A program made the position numbers and the translations under genes. Below, in pieces: positions 11,040-21,319 of a stretch of 64,000 nucleotides of DNA (position 1 is the first letter of the stretch; the number at the start of each line of letters is the position of its first letter). A model generated the notes under the pieces. The model saw nothing but the letters and a program-made list of their open reading frames with translations. It searched no databases and had not been told where the DNA came from. This DNA comes from Saxidomus purpurata. Its lineage: Eukaryota > Mollusca > Bivalvia > Venerida > Veneridae. The stretch lies in contig JAFMSR010000010.1 in the NCBI GenBank assembly GCA_022818135.1, forward strand, positions 10,069,688-10,133,687, in the 5' to 3' direction.

Positions 11040-12190
11040 CTTTCGCGTAATAAGAAAATTAAAAAAAGAATACAAGGCCTCATTTTTGTACCAGCGGAAC
11101 ACACAAAAAGAAGCTACGATATATCCGCAATTTTTGGGACGGTTGTCGAAAGCCGTTCCAGAGAGAACAGAACAGAACAAAATTACACAGAACAGTATAC
11201 AAACGGATCTGGCATTACGAGATTCCTGAAAAAAAACAGGCAACTCCGATGAAAGAAATAGTTCTAAGCGGAGTAATATCTACAATACATTTGCCATTGA
11301 AATCCCTAATATTAAATTGCATGTTCGCAGAAATGCAATTAATTACCGAAATATCATCTACATGCCACAAAAGTGTTCAATTTCTTTTCACACTGCGTAT
11401 CTTTTATATAAATTAGAGTTTTTAACCTTAAAATGTACTACACCGGTAAAACTGTATGGAACAGTGTACGCGGGCGCGCATTTACTACTGTTAAATTGAT
11501 ATTTGTAGTAGCGTGGTTCGTATTTGTCTGTTGAAGTGTTTGTTTTGTTTTGTAAGTAGGTTTTTTTTCGAGAAAATTTAACTTCAAGGAACCAAAAACT
11601 TGGACTTTCGTTACGTTTCTTCGAAAGCATATTTTGTTCCAAATTTAATTTGAATTTAAGATAGTTGTCACTGTGCACTTAGACCTAAAGATATTCGTAT
11701 TTTGTTTAAAGTTTATTCTCCATTTGGCATTTACACTCGCAGCAGATGTGAAAAATAATGGCTAATCATAAAGGATGACAATTTTCAAATGATTATTGCC
11801 AAATTTTGGTGATTGTACAAAGTCATAGAAAAAAAGTGAAATATTTAAAAAGAACTCATGAGTTGACTGGAATATACAGAGTTGTATCACGGAAGTTAAA
11901 CTACTACTGTAGTGGTATGAAACAATCCTCATACACCATTTCAACAAACATAAAATTATATAATGAATGCTCTGGGTGACGAGATGTAGGCTATGTTCTT
12001 CTTGATATACAAAAAATTCTATCTTAAGTAATTCACTTCATACATACCAATATTCAGTGATAAATGCCCATTTAGAAGTACTCAATAAATTATTTTTACC
12101 CACTTAGAATTACATACTCAGTTCACTATTCAATATGCAGTGGTCAGTAAATAGTATCAATGAGTGGTACCCTATTTAACAATTCTTATT
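11040..12190. other. no gene recognised
   Basis: Short frames of 60-100 codons on both strands show no domain, signal or codon pattern that sets them apart from chance in AT-rich DNA. Confidence 0.4.
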
Positions 12191-12194
12191 GGGT

Positions 12195-12277
12195 AATTTT
12201 CTTTAAATATTTTTATGTTTGCTGAATACCTTTAGATATAAAATTTTCAGCAAACATAAAAATATTTAAAGAAAATT
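12195..12277. repeat. perfect 32-bp-arm hairpin
   Basis: The arms at 12195-12226 and 12246-12277 are exact reverse complements (outer word AATTTTCTTTAAATATTTTT) around a 19-nt loop. Perfect pairing argues for a recent origin or active correction. Possibly a tiny MITE, although no target duplication is evident. Confidence 0.9.
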
Positions 12278-12686
12278 ACAAAAAATTCTTGTTGCATAAC
12301 TTTATTCTTCATGTTTAACTGAATGTTTACAAAAGAGGCGAAATTTGAAATATTTGTGTTCTTTAGGACTTTGTAATTTTTCTTTATATAAGTATGAAAT
12401 ACATGATGATTAATGTTATTGATATTGGATCATCATTATTATATACATGTTGATATTTTAACTACTGAATGCATGACTGACTAATTAATACGTATATTGT
12501 ATTGCAGCATTACAGCAATTGCTCTAATAATTGAAGATGTATTTTGGTGTTAATAAATGATTAAATTATTTATGATATTTATATGTAAACAGAGTGACTG
12601 TTAAAATACCGTTTAATGAAAATATTACATACTTTTGCGTTTGTGTGATTGAGATCTGAGATCATGCGTGTGTGTGAGAGAAGACT

Positions 12687-12690
<4 letters not shown>

Positions 12691-12739
<49 letters not shown>
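12691..12739 (+). repeat. (GA)n microsatellite
   Basis: About 24 uninterrupted GA units. Frames on both strands through this tract and the following poly-T are artefacts. Confidence 0.97.
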
Positions 12740-12743
<4 letters not shown>

Positions 12744-12750
12744 AAATTCT

Positions 12751-12821
12751 TGTTGTTTGTTGTTGTTGTTGTTTTTTTTTTTTTTTTTTTGTTGTTTTTT
12801 TTTTTTTTTTTTTTTTTTTTT
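12751..12821 (+). repeat. (TTG)n followed by poly-T
   Basis: TTG repeats lead into two T tracts split by GTTG. It may be the poly(A) tail of a minus-strand retroposon, but no body was recognised next to it. Confidence 0.85.
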
Positions 12822-12903
12822 GAAGGCCATATGGAAAAAAGATATGTTTCGATTTACATTGTAATTCTTTATATGTCTTATATGTTACTTTCATAAAATA
12901 AAG

Positions 12904-12906
<3 letters not shown>

Positions 12907-12950
<44 letters not shown>
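12907..12950 (+). repeat. (ATT)n microsatellite
   Basis: About 15 ATT units, directly after AATAAAG. Confidence 0.95.
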
Positions 12951-12965
12951 GAAGTGCTTACTTAA

Positions 12966-14078
12966 AGGGGCATTCCCTACATGCTCGTATTTTATCAAAC
13001 GTTGATGCATATAACCTAGTTTCTCCATAAGAACTATACAATGTATATCGAGCAATGTCTCGTTGACGCACGGTATGTTACACCGGATACAGATCCTTTC
13101 GATTACAGCTCCCCGGGGAGCTGTATTTGGTTTACATTAACGAATACAGCTCCCTTGGTATAGCGGAGCTGTATTCGAAGCAAAGCATATGCAAAATCGA
13201 ATACAGTTCACTATGTTTGCTTTATTAGAATATACAAAAATGAATAAAGAACCATGATCCCTATGTTAAAAATGTCCACAGATAGAAATTAGGAAACACA
13301 TTTGCAATATACTGCATATTACATCTATTCCGTACGTCTATTTGTCCCACCATCTGTCTGTTGTCCTACCCTGTCTGTTGTCTTATCCGTCCGTCTGTCA
13401 GGGCGTAGTGTACCCTGACGTGTATGAGCTTTAGTCCGTCAACGTTTGTTTGCCTTATGTGTTATCGTCATATGAAAACAATGAAGGTTTATTGAAAAAT
13501 AATGTTTCTCCATTATCAGCAAAAATGTAATTAAAGTTCAAATTTTCAGTCAACTGTCCGCCCAACATGTGCGGACAAAAGGACAGACATCCCAGGGCTA
13601 AGTACTGCATCCTGAATTGCAGTATGAATCGTTGTTATTCTATAATAAATTCTTTGCCACGTATTTGTATAAACGAATGATACGTCTTTGTTGCATCGGG
13701 TCACTGGGGTGCTCTATTCGAAAAAAAGGCACAAGAACCCCGAATACAGCTCCCATTTGATAAGGGGAGCTGTATTCGTTGACGAATGTGCACCGGATAC
13801 AGCTCACTAGGGAGCTGTATTCGAAAGGAGCTGTATCCGGTGTTACAACGGTATACAAGTAAAGTAACGTTTAAGAATAAATCGCTATCCGCACAGACAT
13901 TATGAAACAGGTGTTAAGGAAGGTTTTATGGAACTATAATAAATTATAATGCTTATTGTAGAGATGTTTGCTGGAATTTTAACTGAAACATTCAGGTTTG
14001 GTGGCAAGGATTTCAATTATGTGAATGCAAATTGGTCTGACCTTATTTAAACTAATCCCAGAGTTAGGGTATGCCTCT
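12966..14078. mobile_element. TTAA-flanked transposon split by a nested element
   Basis: The left end is TTAA (12962-12965) then AGGGGCATTCCCTACATG. The right end is GGGTATGCCTCT then TTAG (14079-14082), a one-base variant. The ends are inverted relatives of each other and of the element at 16531-17649. TTAA duplication with an AGGG-type terminus fits the Kolobok or piggyBac format; no transposase is present. Removing the nested 772-bp element and its duplication leaves a non-autonomous unit of about 340 bp. Confidence 0.65.
13076..13847 (+). mobile_element. palindrome-rich TIR element, copy 1
   Basis: The termini are TGTTACACCGGATACAG and its near-exact complement, flanked by the duplicated six bases ACGGTA (13070-13075 and 13848-13853). 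Just inside each end, hairpin modules of the form GAATACAGCTCCC...GGGAGCTGTATTC repeat, two or more per side. The interior has no transposase frame. The right interior, read on the minus strand, matches copy 2 (23855-24537) for at least 100 bp, so the two copies lie inverted. It sits inside the TTAA-flanked element at 12966-14078. The superfamily is not assigned. Confidence 0.88.
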
Positions 14079-14182
14079 TTAGCATGTCTCAAGAAATACT
14101 GCTCAGTGAATAGAACTCGTGATTGGTTTGCACTCATGGAGTAGTATTAACATAAATTAAGTCAGTAAGTATCATTTAGGGA

Positions 14183-14371
14183 ACAACACCGACTCGCCTC
14201 CAATTCCGATTTTGTCAATAACAACACCGACTCGCCACCAATTCTTAATTTGTCGATAACAGCACTGATTCGCCACCAATTCTTAATTTGTCGATAACAG
14301 CACTGATTCGCCACCAATTCTTAATTTGTCGATAACAACACTGACTCGCCACCAATTCTTAATTTGTCAGT
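14183..14371 (+). repeat. 38-bp tandem repeat, five units
   Basis: Units contain GATTCGCCACCAATTCTTAA and TTTGTCGATAACA. The period is exactly 38 bp over the last three units, and the first unit is the most diverged. Confidence 0.93.
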
Positions 14372-14379
14372 AGTCATTT

Positions 14380-16310
14380 ATTCATCAGTTGCACTAAAGC
14401 ATCACCGTGCCAAATAAATGTTTGCAGAATGAAAAAGAAACATACTAAAGCCTCGTTACGTTATTATTACAACTAAATTACAGAAATACATGCAATGGCG
14501 ACAAGAAACTACTGGTCCAAAATTAGGTGGAACAGACTTTAGTATATAAATGTTTATATTATATGAACCGGTAAGTGTGTTAAATTGAATCCGGATCATT
14601 TTACCCGGCCTTTAATTTCATGTTTATGAAATATAGATTCAATATGAATTCAGATTCAAGTTAAGCTTCCTCGTTTTACAGATGGTAAACAAGCACCGGT
14701 CCCCGGCATTCCGCTGGTAACAATTCTCACCTTACACTTTGATGATAATGAAAATCAACTTGATACACGCAACAACAATGAATTCATTGTATGAAAGCGA
14801 GTATCGGAATTTACCTAGTGCGAAAGAAAATGTTGTAACCTGGTTCCAATAGAGATGTCATTGCAAGACAAAGTCGTTTTCCCGATAATATAGAGTGAAA
14901 TAGCAAATTCAGAGCTATACTGAATATTGGAAACCGGACTCTTCATCGCGCTTGGACCAGTTTGTGAATTAGTTGGATTTTATTTCATTACTCATTCGGT
15001 AAGTGAAATTTAATGCCTTCTATAATGTTTTATTGCAAAACTGTTTCGATGCATGTATCTGTTGACATACTAGAGTGTATACGTGGCTTGTGTCGCTCTT
15101 ATTCAGTCTTATATACACGTTTACAGAGACTGCAATTTGTTAATGTTGTCTATTGATAGTTTTAGATTAACTTGCAAACTTGCCGAGCTATTAAGGTTCT
15201 TTAAAGGACGCTGGACAGAGTACAAAATAAATGGTTGAAAGAAAAGGCAAACCAATATATTTGCCATACACAATTCTAAATTAAAGGACAAGCATATTTT
15301 ATATGAGCAATTAACAAACATACACTACTACTAGTCTACACTCGTTAATTCATAGAAAAAGAGTCCTAACAATATCCCTACGCTTTGTCGATATAATGGT
15401 TTTCAAATATTTTGAAAGTGCACTATTTTCCAAACCTGCTCTTGTCAATGCACAATGTGAAGAACGGTTCGAAATGTCTGCCGGGAAGGAATATCGGAAA
15501 GATAGGGATCAATAAAAGAAGCTCGATTAAAAAGTTGCGAAATACGATATAAATTGTAAGTCAATTACTTCAATTGTAATTGAAAAGCTGTTAAAGTGCG
15601 ATATTGACTGGTAGGTTAACAGCATTATATACATGTACCAAGTAAGTAGTGCATAACTTTTTTTCAACTTTGTGCACTTATGCGTTAATGTTTGAAACTT
15701 TGCATTCAGTCACCCATTTAAATAGAATATAAGGAATTCAGCTCACTCTGAAATTAGATTTAAACGAAAGGTAAAGACAAGAAGTGGACAGTGATATGCA
15801 GTGTGTATTTACGTTCCTATGTAACTTTTAATTATCATTTTAGTAAAACTATACTGACAAACAGGAGTGAGTGTATATACTATTCTGTTCACTTTGCTCC
15901 CCTTCTGCCAGTCTGTAATTGTGTTTTCCGTGCTATAAATGTCCGTTCCGTTCTATTCCTTCCTTTTTTTTGTTTGGTTCTGTTCTATTCTTTTCTGATC
16001 GGTGATTTCCTATTCTATTTTTAAAATGTTTCTGTTTTGTTTTTTCCTGTTTTACTTTCATGGCTATTTCATGTTCTATTCTGCTATGTAACTTTTATTC
16101 ACTGTTTTGGTAGTTTTTTTCGTGTTATGATCTGGTAAGCTTTCGCGTATGCAGAATTTGTCAAACAAAAGACAGGAAATACATGTGAACCTGATGTCAG
16201 CCGATGTCGACCTAGTTACACAATAATAAGTGCAGAGTTAAGAAGCATTGAAACGGTTGATAAACAATCAGCTATGTGTATTATTTCTTGTGAATAATTA
16301 ATAATACGTC
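14380..16310. other. no gene proven; weak exon-like signals
   Basis: A pyrimidine-AG site at 14681 is followed by a 36-codon open segment (GKQAPVPGIPLVTILTLHF...) ending at TGA 14792-14794. GTAAGTG donor-like sites occur at 14570 and 14999. None forms a coherent gene model. Confidence 0.3.
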
Positions 16311-16316
16311 AACAAC

Positions 16317-16547
16317 ATGTTCTCTGGGCCTATACTGCTTATTACTTTTAGTACATTTTCAACAGCATCCACAGTTTACAATGTCACACGTTCTATGTCA
16401 CCTGAAAGAAACTGTTTCACACATGGACCAGAAATTATAAATGACACTGATAGAGCTTTTCAAGATGCACTTTTCATAAAGTATTCTAACGCAGACGTAA
16501 CGTCATTTCTGATTGGTTGCGTCGCCTTAAAGGGACACACCCTATAA
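16317..16547 (+). CDS. possible secreted-protein start exon cut by a transposon
   Basis: The ATG at 16317 opens 76 codons. The first ~20 residues, MFSGPILLITFSTFSTAS, are hydrophobic and resemble a signal peptide with a plausible cleavage after TAS. They are followed by two N-glycosylation sequons (NVT, NDT) and a single Cys before the hydrophobic end. The frame runs across the TTAA junction at 16527 into the transposon at 16531, so its last residues belong to the insertion. If this is a real exon, its 3' part or donor was displaced. The protein is unrecognised, and chance is a serious alternative. Confidence 0.2.
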   Translation: MFSGPILLITFSTFSTASTVYNVTRSMSPERNCFTHGPEIINDTDRAFQDALFIKYSNADVTSFLIGCVALKGHTL

Positions 16548-17649
16548 CTGATGTCGAACTAAATTACCTCAAAAATAAATAATAGATACTTTGGAAGTAA
16601 TTTTACTAAACCTAAAAGATTCAGCTATATATTCCCAGTCATTATCGATAAAATCAGCGGTTTAAAGTACACTTGGAGCCACTTCTAACCCGACACCTAT
16701 ATAATTCGGTATAACTGGATTATTTGTATGCAGATTTCGTTCAAATTTAGAATATAATTAATTCAACACATAATACATACTTCTGTAAAATTCAATTTTA
16801 ATTGATTAACAAATACATATAAAACTTAACAAATAAAAAACATCGCTGTAAAATTCGAATTCACAAAATGGCATAACGTGAATCCCAACAATGAGGAAAG
16901 TCACCGATTCATAATAAAATCCGTACATCGGAGTAAAGAAACGAAATACAATGTAATTGTATTTTACAGTTAAATTTCAACCTTTGTTACGATTTATAGT
17001 GAAGAGGTTGATACTGCATATGTTTGCAATATAATTATTGCTAAATAAATATGATACATTTATATACGTGACTGTCTGAGTGATTAGCCGGCAATCAATA
17101 TGTCAATTGCGCGACCACGCTCTTGGTTATTCATTCGAAGTGACTGATTTTTAAAATCAAACTTCTGCTTTTACGGTTTTAATTGCGTTATAGAATAATA
17201 AAATGAAAATGAAAATCGATATTTTTCGCTCACCTACATTTCCTCGTGCAAAATCGTACTTGTCACACGTGCAAAAGTAACCGATCGTCACAGTTGAAAG
17301 GTTTTATCATTTTTATACAGCTAATGTTGCCAAACAACATAATATTTAATTTGAAATAAATATCTTGAACCGTATTCGAGAAAATCGAATTTGAAAAGTG
17401 TCGGGTTAGAAAGTGTATACTGCAGTACCGTAAACCATTCAATAATCTATATAGAGTTGTTGTTGTTGTACAATAAAAGGGTGGATGCGATTTATTACAG
17501 AAAGCCTCCATATTGAGTATTTGTGGTAAAATGAAGCATTTTTCGCCATAGGTTCTTCTTTGAGATTGTTTTTATTTATCATTTTACGTTCATTGAACAC
17601 ATAATCTATGTTTCGAGAATATAATCTGCTAGATGTAGGGAGTGCCTCT
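16531..17649. mobile_element. TTAA-flanked non-autonomous transposon
   Basis: It is bounded by TTAA at 16527-16530 and 17650-17653. The left terminus is AGGGACACACCCTATAAC and the right, inverted, is AGAGGCACTCCCTACATC. Diverged pairing continues inward, for example TCTAACCCGACAC at 16685-16698 and inverted near 17398-17410. No transposase frame is visible. The terminus class matches the element at 12966-14078. Kolobok-like is the best guess from TTAA plus AGGG. Confidence 0.75.
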
Positions 17650-17739
17650 TTAAATTGCGACTATAACATAACATATATATAGTCGCAAAATCAAACGGCG
17701 TTTTAATTATCGCATTTTAACACACTGTGTGTTACAAAA

Positions 17740-17904
17740 GGGTTAACTATTTAGTGAGTTTGACATTTGCGATCGTGTATACGGTTTTAATGGTCGGAAA
17801 CAGTTTTAACAGTCCCGGCTTACGCCGTCGCCGTTAAAAATGTTTCCGACCATTAAAAACCATATATACAGTCTTAAACATCAAAATTACAAAACAGTTA
17901 ACCC
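17740..17904. repeat. imperfect palindrome, unit 1 of a duplication
   Basis: GGTTAACT at the left and AGTTAACC at the right bracket arms that pair strongly around ATGGTCGGAAACA and TGTTTCCGACCAT. The loop holds CGGCTTACGCCG. Confidence 0.8.
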
Positions 17905-18104
17905 TATAATATTCGGTGCAAAGATGCAAAAACCAAACGGCTTTATAAACTATTGTAACTCTTTTGAGAGTAGCCATATTCTAACTCACTTACGTTGTAA
18001 CGACGATTCTGATTGGTTACGTTATTTAAATTTGCGGCTATTACAGTACGCAAAAATCTAACGATCAGTAAAGGTCGCATTTATTAGTATTGTGTGTTAG
18101 AATA
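17905..18104. other. spacer between the two related palindromes
   Basis: It starts right after unit 1 with 'tataatattcgg'. The words 'gtgtgtta' and 'ggttaa' at its end repeat those that precede unit 1, so the whole block is a direct duplication of about 365 bp. Confidence 0.5.
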
Positions 18105-18215
18105 AGGTTAAACGTATAGTGACATTTGCGACAGTATAAACTGTTATTAAAAATATTTGCGACCATTAAAAAACGTATATACAGTCGCAAATATCAAAAT
18201 TACAAAACAGTTACC
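18105..18215. repeat. imperfect palindrome, unit 2 of a duplication
   Basis: GGTTAAACGTATAGTGACAT at the left and the ending 'caaaattacaaaacagttacc' in the right arm parallel unit 1. It is shorter, and ATTTGCGAC...GTCGCAAAT pair. Confidence 0.75.
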
Positions 18216-18249
18216 CTATAATGACAGGCTATTTTCATTTTTTTTTAAA

Positions 18250-19730
18250 TATATGTATAAGTGTACTTTATTTCTTCGACGTCACTACGGTATACAATGT
18301 TTACATGAAGAAAGAACACGTCATAAGGTTTGTTCCAAAAACAAATGACAAGTCTACAAATAGTTTAGTGACGCAAATTACTGTGTAAATTAATTATATA
18401 ATGTAGAGATTGAATCTAGATCTATGACGTCACTGTCACATTGTCCCACACATATTGTACCCTTATTGTCTTTTGCCACATATTTGATATTTGTAATCTT
18501 ACAAAATCCAAGTATAGTTCAACAACAATATGTGAGGTTTGACTCGTACGTTCTACTCGTCATTTATCGTTAAATTCCAAACAATCTCAGACATGACATG
18601 TTGATAGTTTTATGTCCCTCTCTACAACATGCAACAATACCTCAGGTTTAAATACAGACTGAATTCTTACGGACTGTATGATAAATTAATTTGTACCGAG
18701 ATGAACAGGCTGCACAATTCTGAATGAGTATTCAATTGTTTATGCAATTGTAAACATGAATAAGTATAATAAAATGCACTCAGTTGTAAAAGAGATATCT
18801 TGCATCTGTTCTTTCATTTGATTGTTAATCTTTGCCTGCCTGCTTCTATGTGTTACCCAAGCTATATTTATGTTCCAAATATGGGTTATACACTAATATG
18901 TTGTTAATTTACTCCAGCTAACTTGCAGGCAAAATCAATTTCATGTTTGAATTCAAGGTAATTATACACAACATACAGACGCGAAAATCGAATAACAAAA
19001 AACATGACTTGTGGGTTTTGATCAAATATACGATGCAGACATAAATATAACAGTAATAGCTATGGAGGGCATATGGAATGCAAAAATGACTGCCACTCAA
19101 TGATTACGTTGAATGCGATGTAACTAATTGCAATGAACATTCATCTTTGTATCAGAATTTGAATGTAGCAAGAATAAATGTTTCGTGCAATGCATTCAAA
19201 ACTTCCATATGGCATAATTAACAAAATAAGTACATGTAGCACTGATTAAAATCCGAAGCAGTAATTTTTTATATAGATGATTGTGTAGACATTGTCTGTG
19301 TGTATTGTGCCATTGTTTTTACAGAAGATATCAAATGATCTTAGCTCTCTAGGTTTTTGTCCTTGCTTTGTTTTCTTATGCAATGGGGTAACTTGATCAG
19401 GGCCCTAACCCTAGACATGTCCTCACCGCGATCTAAAATACTGCTTGTCTGCTAGGCAGTTTGGGACTGCGAGGAGCTCAGTTATCACCGCTTGTTGCTA
19501 CGAAGAGACAAGATACAGGGATTGTCCCCTTTTTAAGTAAAGGTTTAATATTTCATCAGTTTGCCTTTTAATGATATACACATGTACATAAAAAGACTCA
19601 TAGTTAGACCACTCTATGCATTGAATTTTATTTATACTTACAAATGTATTTATTTTTACTTTCGATTGTGAAACAAGTTCTTACAACTTGTATCTATAGC
19701 TTTCGAGACTCACTCCAGATGGAATCAACC
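18250..19730. other. AT-rich DNA, no gene recognised
   Basis: Contains one CRE palindrome TGACGTCA at 18425. Nothing else stands out. Confidence 0.4.
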
Positions 19731-19732
19731 TC

Positions 19733-19750
19733 AGAGAGAGAGACAGAGAC

Positions 19751-19781
<31 letters not shown>

Positions 19782-19815
19782 CAGAGAGAGACAGAGAGAC
19801 AGAGAGAGAGAGAGA
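19733..19815 (+). repeat. (GAGACA)n/(GA)n microsatellite
   Basis: Purine-only GAGACA and GA units. It adjoins the 3' tail of the minus-strand SINE that follows, a usual place for such tracts. Confidence 0.95.
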
Positions 19816-19819
19816 TGTG

Positions 19820-19935
19820 GAATTATCATGTCTTGCCTAAGGACCCTGCCAATACTCAGTACTAGTAGGCATCGAACCTGGGAGTCTCTGATCCGGAGGC
19901 GAACGCGCTAGTACTGCACCATGGCGGCTCCACCT
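19820..19935 (-). mobile_element. tRNA-derived SINE, minus strand
   Basis: On the minus strand: 'gccgccatggtgcagtacta' with 'gcgcg' (A-box region), then 'cgcctccggatcagag', then 'ccaggttcgatgcc' (good B box). The body continues 'ggcagggtccttaggcaaga' before the (CT)n tract. The head resembles a tRNA gene but lacks clean arm pairing, so it is a SINE head and not a functional tRNA. Confidence 0.75.
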
Positions 19936-19939
19936 GTAA

Positions 19940-21015
19940 TGCATTCATTTCAGAAGACCAAATTATAGATTTGGTCAAAAGTTTATACCTACTTACCGAT
20001 TAAATAAGAGAACCTACAAATGTAACACAGAGCAACATAAAAACTAAAACCGAATTAAATAGAAACCACTCGGTAATAAAGCGGTATTAAACGGCAAATT
20101 GGCTTGTGCTTATTGATAGAGCGAGAAAGCAAAATGACCGGCGGTAATGTGGCGTATAATTTCCTCTCCGTTAAAAGCAAATGAATATTAAGGACAGTTT
20201 ATGGAATCATAAAAACAAACAAAAATATAGTTGTGACATTTCCATGTAAATGAATATAACGTGTGCTTAAACATCGTTGCCTTATTTCGGTAGTCAAGGT
20301 TCAAGTCATTACCCTTTAAGCGCATTAGACATTTACAAAAACAAACTGTTCATTTTCAAATGGACTTGTCCAGTTCCTTCTTGGAGGCCAGGCTTACTTG
20401 TTCACATATTTCTTCTGAGCCAATTCGAAACACTATACTACTGTTATTGCAATTATAACGAACGGTCAAAATCAACCAACCATTCATTTTAAATAAAAAA
20501 GGGCGATGCGGTCCATGCGACACGCCTCTAAAGTTACAATGTTACTGACCATTATGATTTCTGTTTCCTTTTTTTTTCGAGAAAAGTTTAGTGATTAGCG
20601 GACATGACGCATTTATTTACAAGCTAAGGTAAGGTCTTGGCTAAGTTTGTAAACTTCAAGTAGAGAAATCAGAATTTTCAAATATTTTTTTTTCTGATTG
20701 TAATCTTCGCAGAACATCTTTGTGCTTTTCATTCCAATAATCGACTCTGTTTTAGATTTTAACTTCTGAATTAGAAATGTCTTGCACGTACAATTATCTC
20801 CTATATACTTTACACTTTCTCATTGTTTCCAAAAAAATAACCTGAATCCTGTAAATTGCATGACGACAACTTGAGATCTTTAGAAACGCGTTTGATAGAA
20901 GAATACCAATACAATAACCCAAACTTGACTACAGGCGAATACTCTACTATAAATTGTGACAAATATCTCCACGGCATTTATCTATATATTCCCATGTATT
21001 AAGTCGGGTAGATTA
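19940..21015. other. no gene recognised
   Basis: AT-rich DNA with short chance frames. Confidence 0.4.
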
Positions 21016-21019
21016 GTAA

Positions 21020-21310
21020 GCCCTGATAGCTCAATCGGTAGAGCACGATACTTGTATTCTCGAGGTAGCGGATTCGATTCCCGGGGCTGACCAACTTATA
21101 TTACTATCAGTCTTTCGGATGAGACTTAAACCGAGGTCCCATGTATGGGTGCTATACACCTCGCATGTTAAAGAACCATTTGAATTGAATCTCTGGAATT
21201 GGGACGCTCTCTGTATCTTGCACTATCCTCCGGAACCTAAAATAACTAACCTCTTCTTGGGGCGTTGGTCATGTGGAAAACCGGTACCAACGATAAAACC
21301 CCATTATACG
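21020..21310 (+). mobile_element. tRNA-derived SINE with a conserved-type central domain
   Basis: The tRNA-like head reads AGCCCTGATAGCTCAATCGG (A box TAGCTCAATCGG) and GGATTCGATTCCCGG (B box). D-arm pairing GCTC/GAGC is intact but the other arms are imperfect. The body then reads 'ctttcggatgagacttaaac' and 'cgaggtccc', very like the 'gatgagacgttaaaccgaggtcc' core I recall from SINEs of distant animals. The 3' end passes into 'cgatacgatacgg'. This is a distinct family from the SINEs at 9200, 58538 and 61052. Confidence 0.8.
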
Positions 21311-21319
21311 ATACGATAC

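Noticed and set aside
12579..12864. Lys-rich/Leu-Ser frame on minus and Arg-Glu frame on plus
   Set aside because: Entirely within (GA)n and poly-T.
21020..21094. Functional tRNA gene
   Set aside because: A and B boxes are good, but acceptor and T-arm pairing fail under a standard fold and a SINE body follows directly.
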